A stretch of 6,183 nucleotides of DNA from Coriobacteriales bacterium (GTDB taxonomy: Bacteria > Actinomycetota > Coriobacteriia > Coriobacteriales > UBA8131), in contig JAITTM010000207.1 in the NCBI GenBank assembly GCA_031286975.1, positions 1 through 6,183 of the forward strand, written 5' to 3'. The notes under the pieces are model-generated. The model searched no databases. It was not told where the DNA came from and was given only the letters and a program-made list of their open reading frames with translations. Shown piece by piece: positions 1 through 5,638 of this stretch (the first letter of the stretch is position 1; each line of letters begins with the position of its first letter). The translations under genes and the position numbers were made by a program.

Positions 1-41
<41 letters not shown>

Positions 42-44
42 AAT

Positions 45-62
45 ACAGTCCGTGAGGACTGT
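45..62 (-). promoter_or_regulatory. Hairpin adjacent to the mature 16S 5' end
   Basis: A perfect 7-bp stem (ACAGTCC / GGACTGT) closes a 4-nt loop (TCAC in the RNA sense), three bases before the inferred mature 16S start. It may help 5' maturation or simply be part of pre-16S folding. No U-run follows, so it is not a terminator. The structure is seen; the role is inference. Confidence 0.45.
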
Positions 63-171
63 TTCAGTTAAGTTTGACTCTAACTTTATTTTTGTCTTGA
101 TGCCGTGTCTTTTGATTGACCGTACATCTTGACGGGTTTCTCACTTGGCTTATTCTTACATCACAGTATCC

Positions 172-191
172 AGTTTTCAAGGTGCTTGAAA
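172..191 (-). promoter_or_regulatory. rrn antitermination boxA-like site inside a hairpin
   Basis: On the minus strand 172-185 reads GCACCTTGAAAACT, continuing GGATAC. This matches the TTGAAAACTGGATA wording common in Gram-positive rRNA leaders and spacers, where boxA recruits NusB and S10 for antitermination. The site overlaps a perfect 7-bp inverted repeat, TTTCAAG (175-181) and CTTGAAA (185-191), with a 3-nt loop, so in free RNA boxA is partly sequestered. Boundaries are approximate. Confidence 0.6.
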
Positions 192-211
192 CCACTCCTA
201 GCAAACAGAAG

Positions 212-232
212 TCGGACTAAATTGCCGTCCGA
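212..232 (-). promoter_or_regulatory. Leader hairpin in pre-16S RNA
   Basis: A perfect 6-bp stem (TCGGAC at 212-217, GTCCGA at 227-232) closes a 9-nt loop, just upstream of the boxA-like site in the direction of transcription. It could act as a boxB-like or processing structure. The inverted repeat is seen directly; the function is a guess. Confidence 0.4.
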
Positions 233-287
233 TTCCCTTGATCATCCCGCGCTTTTTTTCAGCTAGGTGCGCAAGACGCAAGGAGAT

Positions 288-316
288 ATAATACGCATGT
301 CCCCTTAGCCTGTCAA
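288..316 (-). promoter_or_regulatory. rRNA operon promoter (sigma70-type)
   Basis: On the minus strand a perfect -35 TTGACA (311-316) is separated by exactly 17 bp from a -10 TATTAT (288-293). Transcription should begin near 281 and run left into the 16S gene. This is the strongest promoter match in the window, as expected for rrn. Only one such match was found in the spacer; weaker upstream promoters could lie in 317-480 or within larE antisense sequence. Confidence 0.85.
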
Positions 317-345
317 GAAGAATCTTTAGGAATTCCAAAGAAATT
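317..345 (-). promoter_or_regulatory. A/T-rich upstream element with GGAATTCC dyad
   Basis: Directly upstream of the rRNA -35 box lies an A/T-rich tract typical in position and composition of an UP element contacted by the RNA polymerase alpha C-terminal domain. Embedded in it, 324-340 forms a near-palindrome CTTTAGGAATTCCAAAG with an 8-bp perfect core, which could also be a protein-binding site for either the rRNA or the divergent larE promoter. Confidence 0.45.
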
Positions 346-488
346 CTGCTCACCCGGCGCCCCTTCGGCGCGGGTTATCCATACTACTCCAAAATGCCCG
401 TTAAAACAAGAAGAATTCTACAGACTTGCAAGCGCTGTTCGGTTAAAATCTGAGAGCAGTTGAGACGGATGGCAAGGGAGTCGCACGA
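346..488. promoter_or_regulatory. Divergent spacer upstream of larE
   Basis: This stretch separates the rRNA promoter from larE and must contain the larE promoter unless transcription enters from elsewhere. A possible plus-strand -10, TAAAAT, sits at 444-449, but no convincing -35 lies at the right distance. A GC-rich hairpin at 353-374 (CCCGGCGCC / GGCGCGGG, one bulged base, 5-nt loop) has no T-run on either side. The larE ribosome-binding site AGGGAG is at 475-480. Confidence 0.4.
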
Positions 489-1313
489 GTGGAAAACAGG
501 ATGATGACGGCTGGTTTGCATGATAAGCTCGAACTTCTCCGCAAGGAGTTGCGCGAGCTGAAAGGCGTTGTCGTTGCCTTCAGCGGCGGAGTCGACTCCA
601 CCCTCCTGCTGGCTGTTGCCCATGAACAGCTGGGGGGCAAGGCGCTGGCGGTCACGGCACGCTCCTGCTCGTTTCCGCAGCGAGAGCTGGATGAGGCGGC
701 TGCCTTTTGCCAAAAGCGCGGTATCGAGCACGTGATCGTTGACTCGGAGGAGCTTGCAATCGAGGGCTTTGCCCAGAACCCTCCACATCGCTGTTATCTC
801 TGCAAGACAGAACTGTTCGAGAAGATCGGGGCGATTGCGCTGGAGCGCGAGCTCGCCTGGGTGGCCGAGGGCTCAAACCTTGATGATGAGGGTGACTATC
901 GCCCCGGGCTTGTTGCCGTCAGCGAGCTGGGGGTCAAGAGTCCGCTGTGTGCGGCGGGACTTTGCAAGCAGGAGATACGGAGTCTCTCACGGGAGCTGGG
1001 GCTGTCCACCTGGGAAAAGCAATCCTTTGCCTGCCTGGCATCGCGCTTCCCTTTTGGTGAGCCTCTATCGGTTGAAGGTCTCAAGCGTGTGGAGAAGGCC
1101 GAGCAGTTCCTGCTTGACCTTGGGCTGCGACAGTTGCGCGTGCGCAGCCACGGCGCTGTGGCGCGCATCGAGACCGACGAGGCCGGTATGCTGCTGCTGA
1201 GCGACCCGGAGACACGCGCGCGCGTACACGAGGCGCTGGTGAGCTATGGATTCACCTTTGTTGCGCTTGATTTGCTCGGCTATCGCATGGGGTCGATGAA
1301 CGAGACGCTGTAG
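489..1313 (+). CDS. larE: ATP-dependent sulfur transferase LarE (NPN cofactor synthesis)
   Basis: LarE adenylates the carboxylates of pyridinium bis-carboxylate mononucleotide and inserts sulfur, making the dithio ligand that LarC loads with nickel; the cofactor serves lactate racemase LarA and relatives. The 274-residue cytosolic protein, of normal family length, has a PP-loop SGGVDST at residues 32-38, a CxxC in HRCYLCK (C102, C105), and ACLASRFPFG (C182), which holds the equivalent of the sacrificial cysteine of the Lactiplantibacillus plantarum enzyme. The CxxC plus third Cys is the pattern described for [4Fe-4S]-binding LarE, so this may be a catalytic rather than single-turnover enzyme (inference). 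The GTG start at 489 is preferred because AGGGAG ends 8 nt upstream; ATGs at 501 and 504 lack well-spaced sites. No larA, larB or larC is visible. It is the only plus-strand gene here, divergent from rrn and convergent with the LCP gene. Confidence 0.92.
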   Translation: MENRMMTAGLHDKLELLRKELRELKGVVVAFSGGVDSTLLLAVAHEQLGGKALAVTARSCSFPQRELDEAAAFCQKRGIEHVIVDSEELAIEGFAQNPPHRCYLCKTELFEKIGAIALERELAWVAEGSNLDDEGDYRPGLVAVSELGVKSPLCAAGLCKQEIRSLSRELGLSTWEKQSFACLASRFPFGEPLSVEGLKRVEKAEQFLLDLGLRQLRVRSHGAVARIETDEAGMLLLSDPETRARVHEALVSYGFTFVALDLLGYRMGSMNETL

Positions 1314-1413
1314 TGGTACGTCGTTGTCAGACCCACGCCTGCGCGCAGCAGCGACAGAAGACCTGCAACTGCGCCTTTTGCCCTTTGTGCAGTGTCTTAT
1401 CCAAAAAGCGGGA
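1314..1413. other. Convergent spacer between larE and the LCP gene
   Basis: This 100-bp stretch separates the two stop codons. It holds scattered short inverted repeats such as CTGCGCGCAG, but no stem followed by a T-run on either strand. Termination here may be Rho-dependent or the transcripts may overlap. No coding frame is credible. Confidence 0.4.
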
Positions 1414-2961
1414 TTACAGCGGGAAATCTGAGCCCACTACCACCAATATATCGCCCTCAAAGGCATAGCGGCCCAGGGACGCAACGATGCGACCGTAGCC
1501 CAGGCGAGCCTGGATGTCCTCCGCGGCGGCCTTATCGTCATCAGTGGCATATACAATCAGGGTCTCCTTGTAGACCTTGGCATTGGTGTTGCCTATCTCG
1601 CCTTGCTGGTAGCCGGCGATTGCGAGCATGTCCGAGACGCTGGTGGCAGCGCCCTGGATGCCCCAACCGTTGCGGACGGCAACAAGGTAATCGGAAGTAT
1701 TCACGTTTGATGACGACCCACCGGCATGGTCGACCGAGGAGCCGGCTGTTCCAGAGGATGCTCCGCCCGTTGTGGGGGTCGCCTGATAGGACGGGGGTGT
1801 CTCGCCTTCGATCTCAAGATCCTGCTCCGGGTACTCCCCTGCATCAATGGCGGACATCAGCGCCTGCCATGCGGCATCGTCCGTTATCTCGTACCAGAGT
1901 TGGTCATCAGGAGAGATGCCACCGTCACCAGGAACGATATAGGTATAGATGTCGGTTTCTTGCATGCCACGCATGGCAATTGCCAGTGAGGTTATCTCCG
2001 CGATGTCCATGTTGGTGGTCGTCATCATGGCGATGCTGTTGAGGGAGTTGACGATGGTCACGCTATCAGATGCCAGAAGCTGCTTGGCCAGGGCTTGCAA
2101 GAAGGTTCGTTGGTCAGCCTGCCGCTGGTAATCTCCGTTAATCAGAGATTGGCGGGCACGACAGAACACCAGGGCATGCTCGCCATCAAGCACCTGCAGA
2201 CCCTTGTAGATGTCAAGACCACCTGCGTCCTCGTCACCGATGATATCGACGGGCACATCGACCTCTACGCCGCCCAGGGCATCAACTACGCCCTTGAAGC
2301 CATCGAAGTTGAGCTCCGCATAATAGGTAATGGGCACACCGGCAAAATCAGAAACCGCCTTGATGGTGTATTCGGCACCCGTGTGCCCCTCCTCCATCTC
2401 GCCAAAGGCATAGGCGGCATTGATCTTTTGCCAGCCATAGCCCTCCATGTAATACCGTGTGTCACGGGGAATCGATATCAACGCGGCCTTTTTGTGCGCC
2501 GGATCGATGCGTGCGAGGATCATGGTGTCGGAGCGCTGTATCTCGCCCTCATAGTGCTTATCGGTGCCCATCAACAGCATGTAGAAGGGATCCTCAGGGC
2601 GTGAACTCCTGTCGGCGGTAACCGCTTCGATGGTGTCAAGGTTGACGTGGTTGCCATCGCTGTCACGCGTGAGCTGGTCGTTGATGTAGACCCACCAGGC
2701 ACCGAGTGCCACCAGCGACGCCACCAGCAAGGCGGATATTCCCACCGATACACCGATGACTATCCTCTTTCGGCGACTGCGCCTCTGGCGCTGCTTGGCA
2801 AGACTATCACGCGTCACCGTGCGAGAATGTGAGCTCACATCCTCATTCACAAACGAACGCGCAGAAACGAGATTGACCTCTTTATCTTTGAGATTCCTGT
2901 CACGCAGGTTTCCGCCACGCGAATTTTTGCTGTTCTGAGTACCGCCTGTTTGTCTCGCCAC
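1414..2961 (-). CDS. LytR-CpsA-Psr (LCP) family glycopolymer transferase with LytR_C domain
   Basis: LCP proteins transfer lipid-linked glycopolymers (teichoic acid-like, capsule or arabinogalactan-type) onto peptidoglycan outside the membrane. The 515-residue protein has a polar basic cytoplasmic N-terminus (1-66), one transmembrane helix (about 67-93), then an extracellular LCP domain (about 125-340) with the family's catalytic signatures: R143/D145 in QRSDTMILAR, IPRDTRY with R166/D167, KINAAYAFG, and the Arg/Asp-rich FCRAR...GDYQRQADQR (267-285). A Ser/Gly/Thr-rich linker (about 385-421) leads to a C-terminal LytR_C domain (about 424-515). The GTG start at 2961 has AGGAG 8 nt upstream. 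It is the last gene of the run murA-hpt-lcp, 79 bp after hpt, and converges on larE. Which polymer it attaches cannot be read from sequence. Confidence 0.92.
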   Translation of the reverse strand: MARQTGGTQNSKNSRGGNLRDRNLKDKEVNLVSARSFVNEDVSSHSRTVTRDSLAKQRQRRSRRKRIVIGVSVGISALLVASLVALGAWWVYINDQLTRDSDGNHVNLDTIEAVTADRSSRPEDPFYMLLMGTDKHYEGEIQRSDTMILARIDPAHKKAALISIPRDTRYYMEGYGWQKINAAYAFGEMEEGHTGAEYTIKAVSDFAGVPITYYAELNFDGFKGVVDALGGVEVDVPVDIIGDEDAGGLDIYKGLQVLDGEHALVFCRARQSLINGDYQRQADQRTFLQALAKQLLASDSVTIVNSLNSIAMMTTTNMDIAEITSLAIAMRGMQETDIYTYIVPGDGGISPDDQLWYEITDDAAWQALMSAIDAGEYPEQDLEIEGETPPSYQATPTTGGASSGTAGSSVDHAGGSSSNVNTSDYLVAVRNGWGIQGAATSVSDMLAIAGYQQGEIGNTNAKVYKETLIVYATDDDKAAAEDIQARLGYGRIVASLGRYAFEGDILVVVGSDFPL

Positions 2962-3040
2962 GTAGAGAACTCCTGTTCAATTTTTCAAGTACGTTTCTTG
3001 TGCCCCCCATAAAATCAGGAGCTCGATGTTCGTGTGCGTG
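2962..3040 (-). other. Spacer between hpt and the LCP gene
   Basis: This 79-bp stretch carries the LCP ribosome-binding site AGGAG (2970-2974). No convincing -10/-35 pair or intrinsic terminator is visible, which is compatible with read-through from hpt. Confidence 0.35.
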
Positions 3041-3427
3041 TCAGTCCTTTTCGGGCGTTGCATCCAGATAGGCTTCCAAATCGCTCAACATTCTTTGCGT
3101 GGTAGCGATAAGCGCGTCATTTTGGGAGAAGACCGTTTTGAGGTCACCGTCTTTTGCGGCAAACTCCAAGGCCTTTGCCTTGTCGCCCACGAGATTGGCA
3201 TGAACCCCGTAACTCGCACCCTTAAGACCATGCACCGTAGTGATGTAATCCTGGATATTCTCATCGGATGGATCCTGAAGATCGCTTTGCAGCTTCTCGA
3301 GCAAAGCGGGGGTACTCCGTATATAGGTGCGCAGGATGCGCCGGTAGATTTTTTCAAGAGGGAACTCCGCAAGGCCTGCGGCGTAGTCCAAACCCTCAAC
3401 ACCTGTTTCAGAACCAAAGTCTGCCAT
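3041..3427 (-). CDS. Stand-alone HPt (histidine phosphotransfer) domain protein
   Basis: This encodes a 128-residue, probably cytosolic protein made almost entirely of one HPt four-helix-bundle domain. HPt proteins shuttle phosphate between receiver domains in multistep phosphorelays. The diagnostic helix reads TVHGLKGASYGV, with phospho-acceptor H66 followed by LKG (K69, G70), and later KALEFAAKDGD, the usual helix after the active site. The N-terminal LEKIYRRILRTYI also matches the family. No kinase or receiver domain is fused or adjacent, so partners are encoded elsewhere. The ATG at 3427 is chosen because AAGGAG (3438-3443) lies 10 nt upstream; the frame is open to GTG 3481 and ATG 3478, but those have weak sites and add a non-family extension. 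Position between murA and an LCP gene suggests a link to envelope biogenesis, which is only inference. Confidence 0.85.
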   Translation of the reverse strand: MADFGSETGVEGLDYAAGLAEFPLEKIYRRILRTYIRSTPALLEKLQSDLQDPSDENIQDYITTVHGLKGASYGVHANLVGDKAKALEFAAKDGDLKTVFSQNDALIATTQRMLSDLEAYLDATPEKD

Positions 3428-3520
3428 CTTGGATAAGCTCCTTATCTTGCTTTCACAAACCAGTGCATAGTCTACCATCACAACCTAATGCTCGACCAGC
3501 TTTTAAGCAAAAGACACCAA

Positions 3521-3531
3521 GCGGTTACCGC
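3521..3531. repeat. Short palindrome GCGGTTACCGC in murA-hpt spacer
   Basis: This is an 11-bp dyad with 5-bp arms and one central base. In the transcribed sense it can form GCGG-TAA-CCGC followed by TTGGTGTCTTTT, a weak terminator-like arrangement after murA, or it could be an operator. The stem is short, so either role is uncertain. Confidence 0.35.
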
Positions 3532-3534
3532 GAT

Positions 3535-3555
3535 TACGCAAGTAGTACGCAAGTA
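3535..3555. repeat. Direct repeat TACGCAAGTA x2, 11-bp period
   Basis: Two exact copies of TACGCAAGTA occur at 3535-3544 and 3546-3555, one helical turn apart. The second copy also sits in an inverted repeat AGTAC-GCAA-GTACT (3544-3557). The arrangement resembles a tandem binding site, or a small hairpin in the murA 3' end, within the 150-bp gap before hpt. Nothing identifies a regulator. Confidence 0.5.
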
Positions 3556-3577
3556 CTCCGCAGGGCCTCTGTGCGCA

Positions 3578-4843
3578 TCACTGCTCTCTGCGGCTGATGT
3601 CAGCGCCCACAGCACGTAGTTTTTCGACAAAGTGTTCGTAGCCGCGATCGATATGCTCGATGGCAGAGACCGTCGTCTGGCCGTCGGCAACCAGGCCCGC
3701 AAGCACCAGTGCCGCGCCGCCCCGCAAATCAGGGGCTTGCACCGGAGCGCCTGAAAGCTGCCTGACGCCGGTGATCAGGGCGTGGTGCCCCTCGATGCGG
3801 AGCACGGCTCCCATGCGGCTGATCTCGTCAGCGAACATGAAGCGGTTCTCAAAGACATTCTCCGTGATGACACTTGAGCCCTCTGCCAGCACGTCAAGCA
3901 CCATGAACTGCGCCTGCAGGTCAGTTGGAAACCCCGGATACGGCAGGGTTTGGATATCGACGGCTCTAAGGGCAGCTGAGCGCGAGACGGTGATAGAGTC
4001 ATCAGTGGTCACAAGCTCGCAACCCAGCGCCTCCAGCTTGGTGAGCGCTATCTGCAGATGCTGGGGATTGGCGCCTTGCACCGTAAGCGGCCCGCCGCCC
4101 AGCGCGCCTGCCACCAAGAACGTCCCCGCTTCGATCCGGTCGGCGACGGTACGGTGATGCGCAACGGGTCTCAGCGCGTCTGTGCCCTCGATCTGGATGG
4201 TCGTGGTGCCTTGTCCCTGTATGCGCGCGCCCATCTGTATGAGAAACTCGGCGAGGTCGACGATCTCGGGCTCACGGGCGGCGTTGTCGATAACGGTGGT
4301 GCCCTGAGCGCGCGTGGCGGCCATCATCAGGTTCTCGGTGGCGCCCACACTAGCGAACTCCAACAGCACCGAGGCACCGTGCAGCCCCTGCGGTGTAGTG
4401 GCGTGGATAAGACCGTGCTCGATCTCGAACACCACGCCCAAAGCCTCAAGCCCCACGATGTGCAGATCGAGCTTGCGCGCTCCGAGGTTGCAGCCGCCGG
4501 GCATGGCGACCCGGGCTTCTCCAAAGCGCCCGATAAGCGGGCCGAGTACCGCTATCGAGGCGCGCATCTTGGCTACGAGCTCATAGGGCGTCTCGATGGA
4601 GTCGATACGGCTTGTGTCAAGGGTGACCCGATGATCGCCAAAGGTCACGCTCGCGCCGAGGCAGGTGAGAACCTCGCCCATCAGGGTGACATCGGAGATG
4701 ATGGGGACGTTGTCGATGGTGCTCACACCCGGCCCGAGCAAAGAGGCAGCCATGAGCTTGAGAACCGAATTCTTAGCTCCCGTGATAGGAACGACCCCTT
4801 TGAGGGGATTGCCCCCGTTAACGACAATAACTTCTGTGCTCAC
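3578..4843 (-). CDS. murA: UDP-N-acetylglucosamine 1-carboxyvinyltransferase MurA
   Basis: MurA transfers enolpyruvate from PEP to UDP-GlcNAc, the first committed step of peptidoglycan precursor synthesis in the cytosol. The 421-residue protein is full length and shows the two-domain EPT fold signatures: TGAKNS with K24/N25 (E. coli K22/N23), R94 in AKMRAS (R91), the mobile loop PGGCNLGARKLDLH with catalytic C118 (C115) and R123 (R120), PGFPTD with D308 (D305), DLRGG with D372/R374 (D369/R371), and HIDRGYE with R400 (R397). The loop Cys predicts a fosfomycin-alkylatable enzyme, unlike the Asp form of mycobacteria. The GTG start at 4843 has AAGGA 6 nt upstream, within AAGGAAGG. It has its own promoter at 4884-4912, is separated from atpC by a terminator-like hairpin, and is followed by hpt. 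Confidence 0.97.
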   Translation of the reverse strand: MSTEVIVVNGGNPLKGVVPITGAKNSVLKLMAASLLGPGVSTIDNVPIISDVTLMGEVLTCLGASVTFGDHRVTLDTSRIDSIETPYELVAKMRASIAVLGPLIGRFGEARVAMPGGCNLGARKLDLHIVGLEALGVVFEIEHGLIHATTPQGLHGASVLLEFASVGATENLMMAATRAQGTTVIDNAAREPEIVDLAEFLIQMGARIQGQGTTTIQIEGTDALRPVAHHRTVADRIEAGTFLVAGALGGGPLTVQGANPQHLQIALTKLEALGCELVTTDDSITVSRSAALRAVDIQTLPYPGFPTDLQAQFMVLDVLAEGSSVITENVFENRFMFADEISRMGAVLRIEGHHALITGVRQLSGAPVQAPDLRGGAALVLAGLVADGQTTVSAIEHIDRGYEHFVEKLRAVGADISRREQ

Positions 4844-4883
4844 ACGCCTTCCTTTCAGGCTTTGGCAAAATCAATGCACCCTC

Positions 4884-4912
4884 ATTGTAGGGCAATACTG
4901 GCGCTCTGTTAA
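4884..4912 (-). promoter_or_regulatory. murA promoter (sigma70-type)
   Basis: On the minus strand a -35 TTAACA (4907-4912) and a -10 TACAAT (4884-4889) are separated by exactly 17 bp. The start site should fall near 4877, giving a leader of about 33 nt before the murA GTG. Its existence supports murA being transcribed independently of the atp operon. Confidence 0.72.
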
Positions 4913-5035
4913 TCCGCGAACTTCAGTTAATCGACGGTCTTTTTGTGCCCCTTGTGCCCTGCTGCGTGAGCGCTGCTTCTCTCGGCAGGTTCACCATACC
5001 TATAGGGCAGGGCGCCGGGTTACACGCAAAACACG
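4913..5035. other. Spacer upstream of the murA promoter
   Basis: No gene is seen here. The stretch holds two close copies of TTGTGCCC (4943-4950 and 4952-4959) and a distant inverted pair GCCCTGC (4956-4962) / GCAGGGC (5007-5013) with a 44-nt loop. None of these resembles a known site. Confidence 0.3.
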
Positions 5036-5059
5036 CAAGGGAGGCTAGTGCCTCCCTTG
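5036..5059 (-). terminator. Probable atp operon terminator hairpin
   Basis: A perfect 10-bp inverted repeat (CAAGGGAGGC / GCCTCCCTTG) closes a 4-nt loop, 44 bp after the atpC stop. In the minus-strand transcript the stem is followed by CGTGTTTTGCG, only a weak U-tract, so it may act as a terminator of moderate strength or as an mRNA 3'-end stabiliser. It is the strongest simple stem-loop between atpC and murA. Confidence 0.65.
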
Positions 5060-5071
5060 GAATCTTGCTCA

Positions 5072-5092
5072 GGGCTTGGGTTGGGGTTTGGG
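5072..5092 (+). other. Four-run G-tract (G-quadruplex-type motif)
   Basis: Four runs of at least three guanines (5072-5074, 5078-5080, 5083-5086, 5090-5092) are separated by loops of 2-3 nt, mostly T, on the plus strand, ending 10 bp beyond the atpC stop. This fits the G3+N1-7 definition. Because it is on the non-transcribed-product strand of atpC, it would form in DNA (the template strand here) and not in the atp mRNA, which is C-rich there. Confidence 0.6.
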
Positions 5093-5102
5093 TTGAAACC
5101 CG

Positions 5103-5513
5103 TCAGCGCTTGGCGTAGTTTTCGAGGAGCTGGTACCAGTTGAGCTCCGCGGTGAAGAAGGCAACTTGCGCGTCGCCTTCGCTCAGTGCCTTGAGCTTTT
5201 GCTCGGTCTCGGTGATCTTCTCCTTGACATAATCGAGCTCTACCTCATCGACGTTGGTGGCGCGGTTTGCCAGTACGACGATCTTGCGACCGTCACCCTC
5301 AACATAGCCACCGGCAACTGCGAAGCGCAACATCGCGCTGTTCTCCTCGGGCTTGACGCGCACCAGACCGCTGTTGAGCGTGCTCATAACCGGCGAACGT
5401 CCCGCCAGAAAGCCGATCTCACCCTCGCTGGCAGGAACCGCGACGAAGTTGACCTCAGCGGAGTAAATCAGGCGCTCAGGTGTCACGATATCGCAGAGTA
5501 ATGTGGCTGACAT
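5103..5513 (-). CDS. atpC: F1Fo ATP synthase subunit epsilon
   Basis: Epsilon is the small rotor subunit that couples gamma to the c-ring and can inhibit ATP hydrolysis. The 136-residue protein is of normal length. The N-terminal beta-sandwich (about 1-88) shows the family pattern IVTPERLIYSAEVNFVAVP, then EGEIGFLAGRSPVMSTLNSGLVRV and FAVAGGYVE...VVLANRA; residues about 90-136 form the C-terminal helical hairpin, rich in Glu and Lys. The ATG at 5513 is preceded by AAAGG five or six bases upstream. It is the last gene of the atp operon, but stands 224 bp after atpD, where the two are usually almost adjacent; that spacer is full of repeats. A hairpin follows at 5036-5059. Confidence 0.95.
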   Translation of the reverse strand: MSATLLCDIVTPERLIYSAEVNFVAVPASEGEIGFLAGRSPVMSTLNSGLVRVKPEENSAMLRFAVAGGYVEGDGRKIVVLANRATNVDEVELDYVKEKITETEQKLKALSEGDAQVAFFTAELNWYQLLENYAKR

Positions 5514-5571
5514 TGGTTACCTTTCTAAAATCCTGCCGGTTGTGAGGGTGGGCATTGCATCCTTCACCGCT

Positions 5572-5598
5572 CAATCCGAGACGTTTTGTGGGTGAGCA
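5572..5598. repeat. 27-bp direct repeat, copy 1
   Basis: This begins CAATCCGAGACGTTTTGTG and ends GTGAGCA. It matches copy 2 (5612-5638) with a few substitutions and two compensating single-base indels, at a 40-bp period. GCTCA also precedes both copies, so the repeated unit may be slightly longer. Confidence 0.65.
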
Positions 5599-5611
5599 GC
5601 TCGCTCACACC

Positions 5612-5638
5612 CAATCACGAGACTTTTGTGAGGGAGCA
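5612..5638. repeat. 27-bp direct repeat, copy 2
   Basis: This begins CAATCACGAGACTTTTGTG and ends GGGAGCA. Its right half is also the outer left arm of the palindrome at 5623-5735, so the direct repeat and the palindrome share sequence and probably a common origin. Confidence 0.65.

Larger units (their letters stand above)
42..281 (-). promoter_or_regulatory. rRNA operon leader (pre-16S 5' spacer)
   Basis: This is the transcribed spacer of about 240 nt between the inferred rRNA start site (near 281) and the mature 16S 5' end. It has no credible coding frame, is richer in A/T than the neighbouring genes, and carries a hairpin at 212-232, a boxA-like site within a hairpin at 172-191, and a small hairpin at 45-62 just before mature 16S. 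Such leaders load antitermination factors (Nus proteins) and pair with the 16S 3' flank for RNase III processing. The 3' flank lies outside the window, so the processing stem cannot be drawn. Confidence 0.8.

Noticed and set aside
353..374. GC-rich hairpin upstream of larE as an intrinsic terminator
   Set aside because: No T-run follows on either strand, and there is no gene whose transcript would end here.
501..506. ATG 501 or 504 as the larE start
   Set aside because: The only purine-rich stretch nearby (AACAGG) abuts these codons; AGGGAG at 8 nt spacing favours GTG 489.
384..788. 134-codon minus-strand frame overlapping the start of larE
   Set aside because: It is antisense to the PP-loop region of larE and has no recognisable domain; larE has a clear ribosome-binding site and conserved motifs.
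1392..2042. 216-codon plus-strand frame opposite the LCP gene, with others at 1726-1989 and 2095-2604
   Set aside because: The Arg/Pro/His-rich, low-complexity translation of the first and the lack of recognisable domains in the others mark them as shadows of the LCP coding frame.
3428..3481. N-terminal extension of the HPt protein from GTG 3481 or ATG 3478
   Set aside because: No good Shine-Dalgarno precedes these codons, while AAGGAG is well placed for ATG 3427, where the HPt-like sequence begins.
4058..4912. 284-codon open frame on the plus strand opposite murA
   Set aside because: It lies entirely antisense to a well-conserved murA and its promoter, its translation shows no family resemblance, and GC-rich third positions commonly open the opposite frame.
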